The notes beneath the pieces are model-generated. The model searched no databases, had not been told where the DNA came from, and saw only the letters and a program-made list of their open reading frames with translations. The position numbers were made by a program, and so were the translations under genes. A stretch of 38,860 bases of DNA from Paludibacteraceae bacterium (GTDB taxonomy: Bacteria > Bacteroidota > Bacteroidia > Bacteroidales > Paludibacteraceae): NCBI GenBank assembly GCA_029974315.1, contig JARKSE010000019.1, forward strand, positions 1 to 38,860. Direction: 5' to 3'. Of this stretch, positions 33,429 to 38,860 are shown piece after piece. How positions within the stretch are numbered: position 1 is the stretch's first letter; the number at the start of each line of letters is the position of its first letter.

Positions 33429-33500
33429 GCCCCCGTAGTTCAACGGATAGAACGAAAGTTTCCTAAACTTTAAATCTGAGTTCGATTCTCAGCGAGGGTA
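33429..33500 (+). tRNA. tRNA-Arg (anticodon CCU)
   Basis: This 72-nt cloverleaf reads AGG codons. D stem GTTC/GAAC (33438-33441, 33450-33453). Anticodon stem AAAGT/ACTTT (33455-33459, 33467-33471) with loop TTCCTAA, anticodon CCT at 33462-33464. T stem CTGAG/CTCAG with loop TTCGATT. Acceptor GCCCCCG (33429-33435) pairs with CGAGGGT (33493-33499); this includes a G-U end pair and one C-A mismatch at the fifth pair. The discriminator is A33500 and CCA is not encoded. It lies 49 bp after recO, and the accessory island begins at its 3' end. Confidence 0.88.
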
Positions 33501-33507
33501 CTTTTAA

Positions 33508-33552
33508 GCAGGTTAATTTTCTAATTACAAAGTAATTAGAAAATTAACCTGC
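33508..33552. repeat. Perfect 21-bp inverted repeat directly after tRNA-Arg
   Basis: The arm GCAGGTTAATTTTCTAATTAC (in 33508-33528) is perfectly mirrored at 33532-33552 around an AAA spacer. There is no T-run behind it on the plus strand, so it is not a textbook terminator, although it may stop or process the tRNA transcript. It starts 8 bp from the tRNA 3' end. Protein operator or element-end function is also possible. Confidence 0.8.
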
Positions 33553-33570
33553 CAACATTTTACCAGCATT

Positions 33571-33595
33571 AATAGCCACTAAATTAGTGGCTATT
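33571..33595. repeat. Second palindrome, 12-bp arms with 1-nt centre
   Basis: AATAGCCACTAA (33571-33582) and TTAGTGGCTATT (33584-33595) are perfect complements around one A. It lies 18 bp after the first palindrome and about 75 bp upstream of the -7 element of the first island gene. No T-run follows. Confidence 0.75.
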
Positions 33596-33670
33596 GTTAT
33601 AATAGATTATTCTTCCAAATTTACAGTCAACATTTTAATGGTTGTGCCGTATATTGGCGCTTAATGGCAA

Positions 33671-33678
33671 TAATTTTG
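33671..33678 (+). promoter_or_regulatory. -7 element TAATTTTG of the first island gene
   Basis: This is an exact TAnnTTTG match 27 bp upstream of ATG 33706. No TTTG at 19-20 nt upstream was found. Confidence 0.5.
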
Positions 33679-33705
33679 TAGGCAAAACAAATAAATTCAG
33701 TCACT

Positions 33706-34623
33706 ATGGAACCTAAAAAACTACAAAGTCTCTTAAAATCTGTATGCCTTTATGGGTACAATAACAACGATTGGTCAACATTCTTATGTTTAGTGGATTC
33801 TTTGCCTTCTACACTTAATTATTCATTTACAGAAGATTCTGACATATATACTGGATGGGAGAATTTTATCTTTGCTCTCAATTATTTAAACAAACGTATA
33901 CGGCAAGCCGATCAACAAATACCTCGCTACGATTCAGTAGCATCTGCAATTTTCAAGTTCAACACAAGAGGAACGCGTCAAAAAGCCCGAAAAGAGCTAC
34001 AAACAAGACTCCCCTACGTTGCTTACAACGAGCAAGTAAAGATACTGTATGCCTTTCTGAATGGAAGCAAAAAGGATCGCACTTTTGCCTACAAGTATCT
34101 ACAAGAACATTGGGAAGAACGGTTTGAAGAGACTATCATCAATCTCTACGAAAAACATCGCGATGTCGAAGCAGCTTGGCTTATTACTAAACGATGCTCT
34201 ATTGAGTATATCAAATCACACGAAAACGATTTGCTCAGCATGGTTTCCTATCTGTCAATTCGTCTGCGATATCCTGCATCAGAACCAATTAACGCTGACC
34301 GACTGACCGACAATGATCTGTTATACTTATTCGCAAAACAGCGAATCGACCTCGAAAACATATCGCGATATAAGAACTTAACACAAATCATCACAAACAT
34401 CATCCTTAATAGTTATAAGGAAAATATATACACAAAAAAACAACCTGAAATCAAAAGCATACTTACCCTCAAAGAAATACGCAGAATGAATTGGTGTTTA
34501 GCTAAACTCAAGCAAACGGAAATTATATTTCGTATACTAGAAGTTGATAAGTGTACACGAGAATTTATAGCTAAGGATGACTATGAGGGAGTCAAAAACA
34601 CAATTTTATCTATTATATACTAA
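33706..34623 (+). CDS. Unrecognised all-helical protein (island gene 1)
   Basis: I do not recognise this 305-aa protein. It appears almost entirely alpha-helical and soluble, with no signal peptide, membrane segment or catalytic motif. It is rich in Lys, Arg, Tyr and Asn, with basic stretches such as FKFNTRGTRQKARKELQTR (about 89-107). Repeated helical pairs (YAFLNGSKKDRTFAYKYLQEHWEERFEETIINLYEKHRDVEAAW) hint at a TPR- or HEAT-like scaffold; this is a guess. It lies between the tRNA-Arg palindromes and the WYL regulator gene (46-bp gap), in the same orientation as the three genes that follow. It could be a partner or DNA/RNA-binding component of the island system. Confidence 0.7.
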   Translation: MEPKKLQSLLKSVCLYGYNNNDWSTFLCLVDSLPSTLNYSFTEDSDIYTGWENFIFALNYLNKRIRQADQQIPRYDSVASAIFKFNTRGTRQKARKELQTRLPYVAYNEQVKILYAFLNGSKKDRTFAYKYLQEHWEERFEETIINLYEKHRDVEAAWLITKRCSIEYIKSHENDLLSMVSYLSIRLRYPASEPINADRLTDNDLLYLFAKQRIDLENISRYKNLTQIITNIILNSYKENIYTKKQPEIKSILTLKEIRRMNWCLAKLKQTEIIFRILEVDKCTREFIAKDDYEGVKNTILSIIY

Positions 34624-34669
34624 ATTTTCCATAAATTGAATTAACTTTACCTCCAATCAATTTAATACC

Positions 34670-35578
34670 ATGACACCGATTACGCTTTTCAAGCGGTATG
34701 TGTGGTTAATCGATACCATTTATTCCGCTTATTCTATTAGCAAAGAGGAAATCGATCACCGATGGTCTCTTTCGACTCTTAACGATAGTCATGAGAGTCA
34801 AATTCCCCGCCGTACTTTCTTTCGTCATAAGGAAGCCATTCAAGAGATTTTTGGGGTAAATATTGCGTGCGATAAAACCAAAGGTAGTGTTTACTATATT
34901 GAGAACCGAGAAGAAATCGAACATGACACAATACGCCAATGGGTTATCAGTACTTTCTCCGTAAATAATTTACTAACAAAGCGAGAATATCTTCGAGATA
35001 AAATATTGCTAGAGAACATTCCTTCAGGGCAGACATACGTAACGCGGATTTTGGACAGTATCGACCATGGTCAGCAATTGTCTATAATATACCAGAGTTT
35101 TTTTGATGACACTCCATATAATGTTATCGTGGAGCCTTATTGCCTAAAGCTGTTCAAACAACGCTGGTATGTTCTTTCCCATCGCCCCGACAAGATGCAG
35201 CTCAGGGTTTATGCCTTAGATCGAATTTCATCGCTTTCACTTACTGGATCATCTTACACCATTCCTAAAACGTTTGATGCAGAACTATTCTTCAGCAACT
35301 ACTATGGTGTACTGCTTAATCGTAAGGTGGACAAAATTGTATTGCGCGTTACCAATTTCCGTGCAAAGTACCTAAATTCATTGCCGCTTCATCACACTCA
35401 GCAGGTTATAAAAACCGACAAGGGATTCACATGGTTGGAACTTCACGTTGCCCCAACTTTTGATTTCATTCAAGAAATTCGTTCTATGGGTAATGAAGTC
35501 CTAATAGAGGCTCCAAATTACCTTCGAAACGAATTACTCTTTGACTACCAAACATCTCAAGAATTGTATAACAAATAA
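34670..35578 (+). CDS. WYL-domain transcriptional regulator (CapW/BrxR-like)
   Basis: This 302-aa regulator has an N-terminal winged HTH (about 1-80, including SQIPRRTFFRHKEAIQEIFGV, a DeoR-like recognition helix). A WYL domain covers about 120-195: VEPYCLKLFKQRWYVLSHRPDKMQLRVYALDRI, where the Trp-Tyr-Val stands for the W-Y-L core. The C-terminal WCX-like segment (about 215-295) contains KIVLRVTNFRAKYL and IEAPNYLRNELL. WYL proteins bind nucleotide or nucleic-acid ligands, and several (CapW, BrxR) repress bacterial defence operons. It precedes the membrane protein gene by 13 bp, so it probably autoregulates the island. Confidence 0.87.
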   Translation: MTPITLFKRYVWLIDTIYSAYSISKEEIDHRWSLSTLNDSHESQIPRRTFFRHKEAIQEIFGVNIACDKTKGSVYYIENREEIEHDTIRQWVISTFSVNNLLTKREYLRDKILLENIPSGQTYVTRILDSIDHGQQLSIIYQSFFDDTPYNVIVEPYCLKLFKQRWYVLSHRPDKMQLRVYALDRISSLSLTGSSYTIPKTFDAELFFSNYYGVLLNRKVDKIVLRVTNFRAKYLNSLPLHHTQQVIKTDKGFTWLELHVAPTFDFIQEIRSMGNEVLIEAPNYLRNELLFDYQTSQELYNK

Positions 35579-35591
35579 ATCATAAAAGCAA

Positions 35592-37076
35592 ATGGGAATT
35601 ATTGGAAACGCATTTAAACGCGAAATAGGTAAAAATACAGGAAAAACCGTAAGTAATATCATCTTTGGAGACAAATGGTCAACACCATATCGGCGAGCTG
35701 ATGCGGCAAGAGAAACTAGAGCAGAAGCTCAGAGGATTAGACAAGAGGCTGACGCAGAAAGAATATCGGAAAAAGTAAGAGAAGATCATGCTCGATACCT
35801 AAATTCTGTGGACAAAGCTGTTATTCAGAATATAGATCAAGTAATTGCTATTAGATTTGACGATGTTGACCCATCACATTTATGTCATCAACTACAAGGT
35901 CTAATTGTTCAGTTGAAAGTTAATAATTTTAAAGATAACTCTGACGAAGATAAAATTAGAGCAAAATATAGTAACGCCGTATTGGAAAAATCAAAACAAG
36001 GTTTAGAACTACTTGTAGCAATTGACCCACTAAATAAGCAAATTCCTTATTTTGACAAACAAATATTGGAAGCCGAGCGTACAAAAAGTAAGGTATTTAA
36101 ATGGTACTTGATAATATCTATCATTATAGCATTTTTTATAAGCATCCTCAGCCCAATTTTAGCAGTTATTATTTGGGGAGTTGTTACACTCTTTGCACTA
36201 ATTGGTTGTTCTATAATAAGGAAAATTCGTGAAAAAAGATATGTGTACATAGTAAAAGCACAAAAAGAACAGCGTACAAATGCATTGGCGCAGTCAAAAA
36301 AGCAAGACAAGTACGAACATATTATAAAGCAAAAAGAAGATTTAAATTCAGAGTTATTACAGAAGCAAGACGAATTAAGAGCGAGAAAGGAAACTAAAAC
36401 CACACAAAAAGAAACATCGAAAAGCGAAATATTAAAGCAACATGACGCTTTATGGGAAAGGTATTACTCCCTACATCCAATACTCGAGCGTGGCTATCAA
36501 GTCTGCGAAACCACCGAACATAAGGATATTTTAATTATAGGTTTATGCTCAAATTCACCAACGGGCAACAGCCATAATGGATTAAGTGCATACCCCTTCC
36601 ATTCAATGGTTGATCAAAAAATCATAATGGATATGTTGGTTGGACAGGGTTTTAATCTATTTTCAGCAAGCACATACTTAGACCTTTTTAGTTGTAAAGA
36701 GTTAACCGACGTAATTCGTTATGAACTAATACAAAATCCAAAGACATTTGATTATGTTGTTAATCAAGTTAGAGTAGCTCAAAACGTTATCGAAGACATC
36801 ATCACTCCAAAAATAATTATCATTTTAGAGAAAGATGCTTGGGCATTTTTTGGAAGGATAAAAAAACTTACTTGGATGGGATACTCATACCAGATTATTG
36901 GAGACGTAAATGGTCTTGAAATATGTGAAATTACAGGTTTTACAAATGCTAAAGACCGCTTAGCTCAAGACACCAGACATCAAACAAATTTAATTGGCAC
37001 AAAAATAATATTTACCAATTACTCAGAACAAAATAAACTCCCAAAAGCAGAGCAATTGCTTAGTTATTTAAAATAA
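35592..37076 (+). CDS. Membrane-anchored coiled-coil protein with Rossmann/UDG-like C-terminal domain (island gene 3)
   Basis: I do not recognise a named family for this 494-aa protein. A charged N-terminal segment (33-70, RRADAARETRAEAQRIRQEA...) looks like a coiled coil. A helical region follows, then two adjacent transmembrane helices (about 171-188 and 190-209, WYLIISIIIAFFISI and AVIIWGVVTLFALIGC), and a second long coiled coil (about 211-290). The C-terminal domain (about 290-494) begins with KDILIIGLCSN, a beta-strand and glycine loop. It later has TPKIIIILEKDAWAFFG (406-421), resembling the 'PKVIVALG' strand of uracil-DNA-glycosylase-fold proteins. Expected topology: both long domains cytoplasmic, hairpin in the membrane. 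It is co-oriented with WYL (13 bp) and the next gene (22 bp). Confidence 0.65.
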   Translation: MGIIGNAFKREIGKNTGKTVSNIIFGDKWSTPYRRADAARETRAEAQRIRQEADAERISEKVREDHARYLNSVDKAVIQNIDQVIAIRFDDVDPSHLCHQLQGLIVQLKVNNFKDNSDEDKIRAKYSNAVLEKSKQGLELLVAIDPLNKQIPYFDKQILEAERTKSKVFKWYLIISIIIAFFISILSPILAVIIWGVVTLFALIGCSIIRKIREKRYVYIVKAQKEQRTNALAQSKKQDKYEHIIKQKEDLNSELLQKQDELRARKETKTTQKETSKSEILKQHDALWERYYSLHPILERGYQVCETTEHKDILIIGLCSNSPTGNSHNGLSAYPFHSMVDQKIIMDMLVGQGFNLFSASTYLDLFSCKELTDVIRYELIQNPKTFDYVVNQVRVAQNVIEDIITPKIIIILEKDAWAFFGRIKKLTWMGYSYQIIGDVNGLEICEITGFTNAKDRLAQDTRHQTNLIGTKIIFTNYSEQNKLPKAEQLLSYLK

Positions 37077-37098
37077 TCATTTAAAAATAATACACAAT

Positions 37099-37806
37099 AT
37101 GAACAACACTTTTAATCATGTTTTAGAGGTATATTCAAAAGCGGTGGATTTCAATGGGAATAACGAATTTGTAGGATTTGGTAATCCAAATAGTAGTATC
37201 TTAATCATAGGTCAAGAACACACTTTACAAGGTAATGATTGGGAAAAATTCCACAATAATAACTGCGAACAATGGATTAAAACTTTAAAAGAGAGGTTAC
37301 GAGCTCACCGATGGGAAAAAGAACTAGGTGATTATAAATTCCCAGAGTTTTTTAATCCTCGTAATCCATTTTTTCCTAAGGAAATTGATTATAAGGAAAG
37401 TCATACTTGGTTCAACTATCAGAAACTTATGGACGTTGTTTGCCCACACAGTGGAACTACTATAAACTTTTTTGATCATTGCTTTATTACAGAGATGAGT
37501 AATATCTGTAGTACACACAACCCTCAAACAAAAGATGTTGAAAAAAGTATTGCTCATCGTTTTGATTTAATGAAAGAGACAGTCGATTTTTGGAAACATT
37601 TTAAAGTAGTTATATTAGCATGTGGCCCATATGCTAATGCTATCTTCAATAAAACAAAATTCCCCAATCTCGAACGTGAACTTTTCGGAGAAGAAGGTAA
37701 GCTGATTCCTACTCGTCAATTCTCAATGGTATCTAATGAAGAAATTCGTCAAATTCAGTCAGTCATTATCGAGAAATTAGATTTAGTTGCTCCGTTCTAT
37801 TTTTAA
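37099..37806 (+). CDS. Putative UDG-fold-like protein (island gene 4)
   Basis: This soluble 235-aa protein has motifs in the same order as uracil-DNA-glycosylase superfamily proteins: VGFGNPNSSILIIGQE (25-40, compare the G-x-P..ILFVGE strand), FFNPRNPFFP (84-93), CFITEMSNICSTHNP (128-142, compare the 'yitN..kcrP' strand), VVILACGPYANAIF (170-183, compare the 'vivlLG..A' strand) and a late PTRQFSMVSNEEI (204-216), where UDGs have the HPS leucine loop. The His-Pro-Ser loop and the acidic water-activating residue are not evident, so glycosylase activity is doubtful. The fold is inferred from motif spacing only. It is the last island gene, 22 bp after the membrane protein gene, with AT-rich coding sequence like its neighbour. 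Confidence 0.55.
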   Translation: MNNTFNHVLEVYSKAVDFNGNNEFVGFGNPNSSILIIGQEHTLQGNDWEKFHNNNCEQWIKTLKERLRAHRWEKELGDYKFPEFFNPRNPFFPKEIDYKESHTWFNYQKLMDVVCPHSGTTINFFDHCFITEMSNICSTHNPQTKDVEKSIAHRFDLMKETVDFWKHFKVVILACGPYANAIFNKTKFPNLERELFGEEGKLIPTRQFSMVSNEEIRQIQSVIIEKLDLVAPFYF

Positions 37807-37970
37807 AATTCAAGCACAGACACATTACTCAAGTTCGCAACAGCTTAAATTGTATTGGTCAATTTATCACGATTATATTTACAGGGCAAGAATATAAGTG
37901 TTCCGAGACATTTTGCTCATATCATCGTGTTGGTTTTATGGGCATTATGATACAAATAACTCCTTGTTCA

Positions 37971-38002
37971 TTTGGTAAAACGGCAAAAATTAGCTACTTT
38001 TG
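37971..38002 (+). promoter_or_regulatory. Retained tRNA promoter, now upstream of the RNA methyltransferase gene
   Basis: TTTG-N20-TACTTTTG is identical in elements and spacing to the tRNA-Arg promoter at 33385-33416. Transcription from here would start near 38009 and run through the tRNA fossil into the methyltransferase gene at 38122. Confidence 0.65.
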
Positions 38003-38013
38003 TACCATTCAAT

Positions 38014-38082
38014 ACCACATAGTTAAGGCTACGACAAAAGTTCCCGAACTTTAAATTTGAGTTCAATTAATCAGCTAGGACA
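38014..38082 (+). pseudogene. tRNA-Arg pseudogene (fossil copy)
   Basis: The sequence matches the intact tRNA-Arg(CCU), most clearly TAGTT near 38019-38024, AAAGTT, AACTTTAAATTTGAGTTC (38047-38064) and TCAGCTAGGA. The anticodon loop is changed to CCCG, the D arm is disrupted, the T stem is broken by an insertion (TTCAATTAATCAG), and the acceptor arms no longer pair. It cannot fold into a normal cloverleaf. Confidence 0.8.
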
Positions 38083-38121
38083 GCTATTTTTTTGTTAATA
38101 TTTTCAATCATCCACACCATT

Positions 38122-38652
38122 ATGGCTCGTAAATTAAACACTGAAGAGATAATACGTCTTACACCCGAAGAATTTAAGGAAACCCCTAAAATTCCACTCG
38201 TAGTGATTCTGGATAACGTACGCAGTTTACACAATGTTGGATCTGTTTTTCGTACTTCAGACGCCTATTGTGTAGAAAAAGTGATATTGTGTGGAATAAC
38301 AGCAACACCTCCAAATACCGAAATTCATAAATCAGCGCTTGGCGCTGAATTTTCTGTAGATTGGGCATACTACAAAGAAACTACAGAAGCTGTGAATGAA
38401 TTAAAGCAAGCTGGTTATACTATGCTAGCTATAGAGCAAGCGCACGACAGCATCAATATGGACACTTTTAAAGCAGAAAAAGGGAATAAATACGCTGTCA
38501 TCTTAGGCAATGAAGTAAAAGGCGTACAGCAATCTGTTATCGATTTAAGTGATGACTGTTTGGAATTACCTCAATTTGGTACTAAACATTCTTTAAACGT
38601 TAGTGTAACAGCGGGGATTGTTATTTGGGAATTTGCAAAACTATTTCGATAA
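38122..38652 (+). CDS. TrmH/SpoU family RNA methyltransferase
   Basis: This SAM-dependent RNA 2'-O-ribose methyltransferase has the SPOUT (deep trefoil knot) fold and 176 aa. Motif 1 is VILDNVRSLHNVGSVFRTSDA (Asn and Arg catalytic/binding residues), motif 2 is AVILGNEVKGV, and motif 3 is LPQFGTKHSLNVSVTAGIVIWEF. No N-terminal substrate-binding domain is present, so it is a minimal, TrmL/TrmH-like form; target tRNA or rRNA is unknown. The frame opens with a TTG at 38092 just behind the tRNA fossil, but ATG 38122 gives a normal N-terminus (MARKLNTEEI). It probably is expressed from the retained tRNA promoter. Confidence 0.92.
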   Translation: MARKLNTEEIIRLTPEEFKETPKIPLVVILDNVRSLHNVGSVFRTSDAYCVEKVILCGITATPPNTEIHKSALGAEFSVDWAYYKETTEAVNELKQAGYTMLAIEQAHDSINMDTFKAEKGNKYAVILGNEVKGVQQSVIDLSDDCLELPQFGTKHSLNVSVTAGIVIWEFAKLFR

Positions 38653-38723
38653 TATTTATCGTTTTCACTTTCAAAAGCCAATATAAAAACTAAGTATGCG
38701 CTTAAATTTTGGAGTAATAAAAT

Positions 38724-38860
38724 TTATTTTGCAACGCACCGAATCGAGAAGCCTGCTCTACGATAATAAGTAGGTGACATCTCACCGTTAAAATAACGTG
38801 CAAATGATTCAGTATACTTTGTACTTGTCCAATAATAAAACCCATTCTTACTTAATAGCC
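38724..38860 (-). CDS. C-terminal end of a FISUMP (Fib_succ_major) domain protein, partial
   Basis: On the minus strand a frame open to the window edge encodes 44 residues ending with TAA at 38724-38726. The translation contains GFYYWTSTKYTES, ARYFNGEMSP and AGFSIRCVAK. The YWTST...YYRRAGFSIRCV arrangement is the typical end of the 'Fibrobacter succinogenes major paralogous domain', found in surface or secreted proteins of Bacteroidota and Fibrobacteres. The rest of the gene lies outside the window. It converges with the RNA methyltransferase gene; no hairpin terminator was seen in the 71-bp gap. Confidence 0.75.
   Translation of the reverse strand, partial: LLSKNGFYYWTSTKYTESFARYFNGEMSPTYYRRAGFSIRCVAK

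Larger units (their letters stand above)
33381..33505 (+). repeat. Left copy of the tRNA-locus direct repeat
   Basis: This stretch (promoter, tRNA-Arg and a few 3' bases) is similar over its whole length to 37967-38090, offset about 4.59 kb. The 48 bp before the tRNA are especially well kept, including GCTACTTTTGTA and the preceding TTTG. The right copy has decayed within the tRNA part. The two copies bracket the four-gene accessory island. Confidence 0.8.
37967..38090 (+). repeat. Right, degenerate copy of the tRNA-locus direct repeat
   Basis: It aligns from TTCATTTGGTAAAACGG onward to 33381-33505. The promoter part is nearly unchanged: TTTG at 37971-37974 and TACTTTTG at 37995-38002, again with a 20-nt spacer. 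The tRNA part contains many substitutions and small indels. Confidence 0.8.
37807..38121 (+). other. Intergenic stretch containing the decayed tRNA locus
   Basis: No open frame of substance is present on either strand in this 315-bp gap. The first 160 bp (37807-37966) show no recognisable feature. The remainder is the right copy of the tRNA-locus repeat and the leader of the RNA methyltransferase gene. Confidence 0.7.

Noticed and set aside
33429-38090. Classic integrase-mediated insertion with an att core in the tRNA 3' end
   Set aside because: No integrase gene is visible. Similarity of the two copies covers the promoter and whole tRNA rather than only the 3' end. Duplication plus cargo exchange fits better.
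1-38860. CRISPR arrays, insertion sequences or prophage genes
   Set aside because: No regularly spaced repeats, transposase, integrase or phage structural gene was seen on either strand.

Overview
The window looks like a chromosomal segment of a Bacteroidota bacterium, probably order Bacteroidales. Three observations support this. Promoters repeatedly match the Bacteroidota sigma pattern TTTG-N19/20-TAnnTTTG. Shine-Dalgarno sequences are mostly absent. The gene families, and the partial gene at the right edge that ends like a 'Fibrobacter succinogenes major paralogous domain', are typical of the group. Nearly all of the window is ordinary core genome. No IS element, phage gene, integrase or CRISPR array is visible.

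Layout. 1-2211 (+): the 3' part of a GH13 alpha-amylase and a secreted patatin-like phospholipase. 2220-3650 (-): a hotdog thioesterase and an E2-like acyltransferase with an altered active site. 3792-9321 (+): mtnN and an aldehyde dehydrogenase, then a redox/aromatic-stress cluster (FMN reductase, AraC regulator, pirin, DoxX, extradiol dioxygenase). 9428-17231 (+): mscL, a type-2-like ileS with a swapped GIHH signature, a PlsB-like acyltransferase, a POT peptide transporter and a DMT transporter. 17295-20108 (-): an M16 peptidase. 20280-26165 (-): a tight six-gene run reading SpmAB-like membrane protein, ybeY, Ig-like lipoprotein, DNA-binding-domain-less NtrC-type regulator, tsaE, S1/P1 nuclease. 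26319-33379 (+): rnr, SIMPL, Cys-rich redox protein, dtd, deoC, VanZ-like, dprA, recO. A divergent promoter region separates these last two blocks.

The accessory part is 33379-38121. A tRNA-Arg(CCU) gene at 33429-33500 and its promoter are repeated, in decayed form, about 4.6 kb downstream at 37967-38090. Four genes lie between the copies: an unrecognised helical protein, a WYL-domain (CapW/BrxR-like) regulator, a membrane-anchored coiled-coil protein with a Rossmann/UDG-like C-terminal domain, and a soluble protein whose motif order resembles uracil-DNA-glycosylase-fold proteins but lacks the usual catalytic loop. Two strong palindromes sit at the left end. This is the best candidate in the window for an undescribed, possibly defence-related, system. 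That role is inferred from context and remote motif resemblance only.

Beyond the island is a TrmH/SpoU-family RNA methyltransferase. It appears to lie downstream of the retained tRNA promoter. The partial FISUMP-type gene closes the window on the minus strand.
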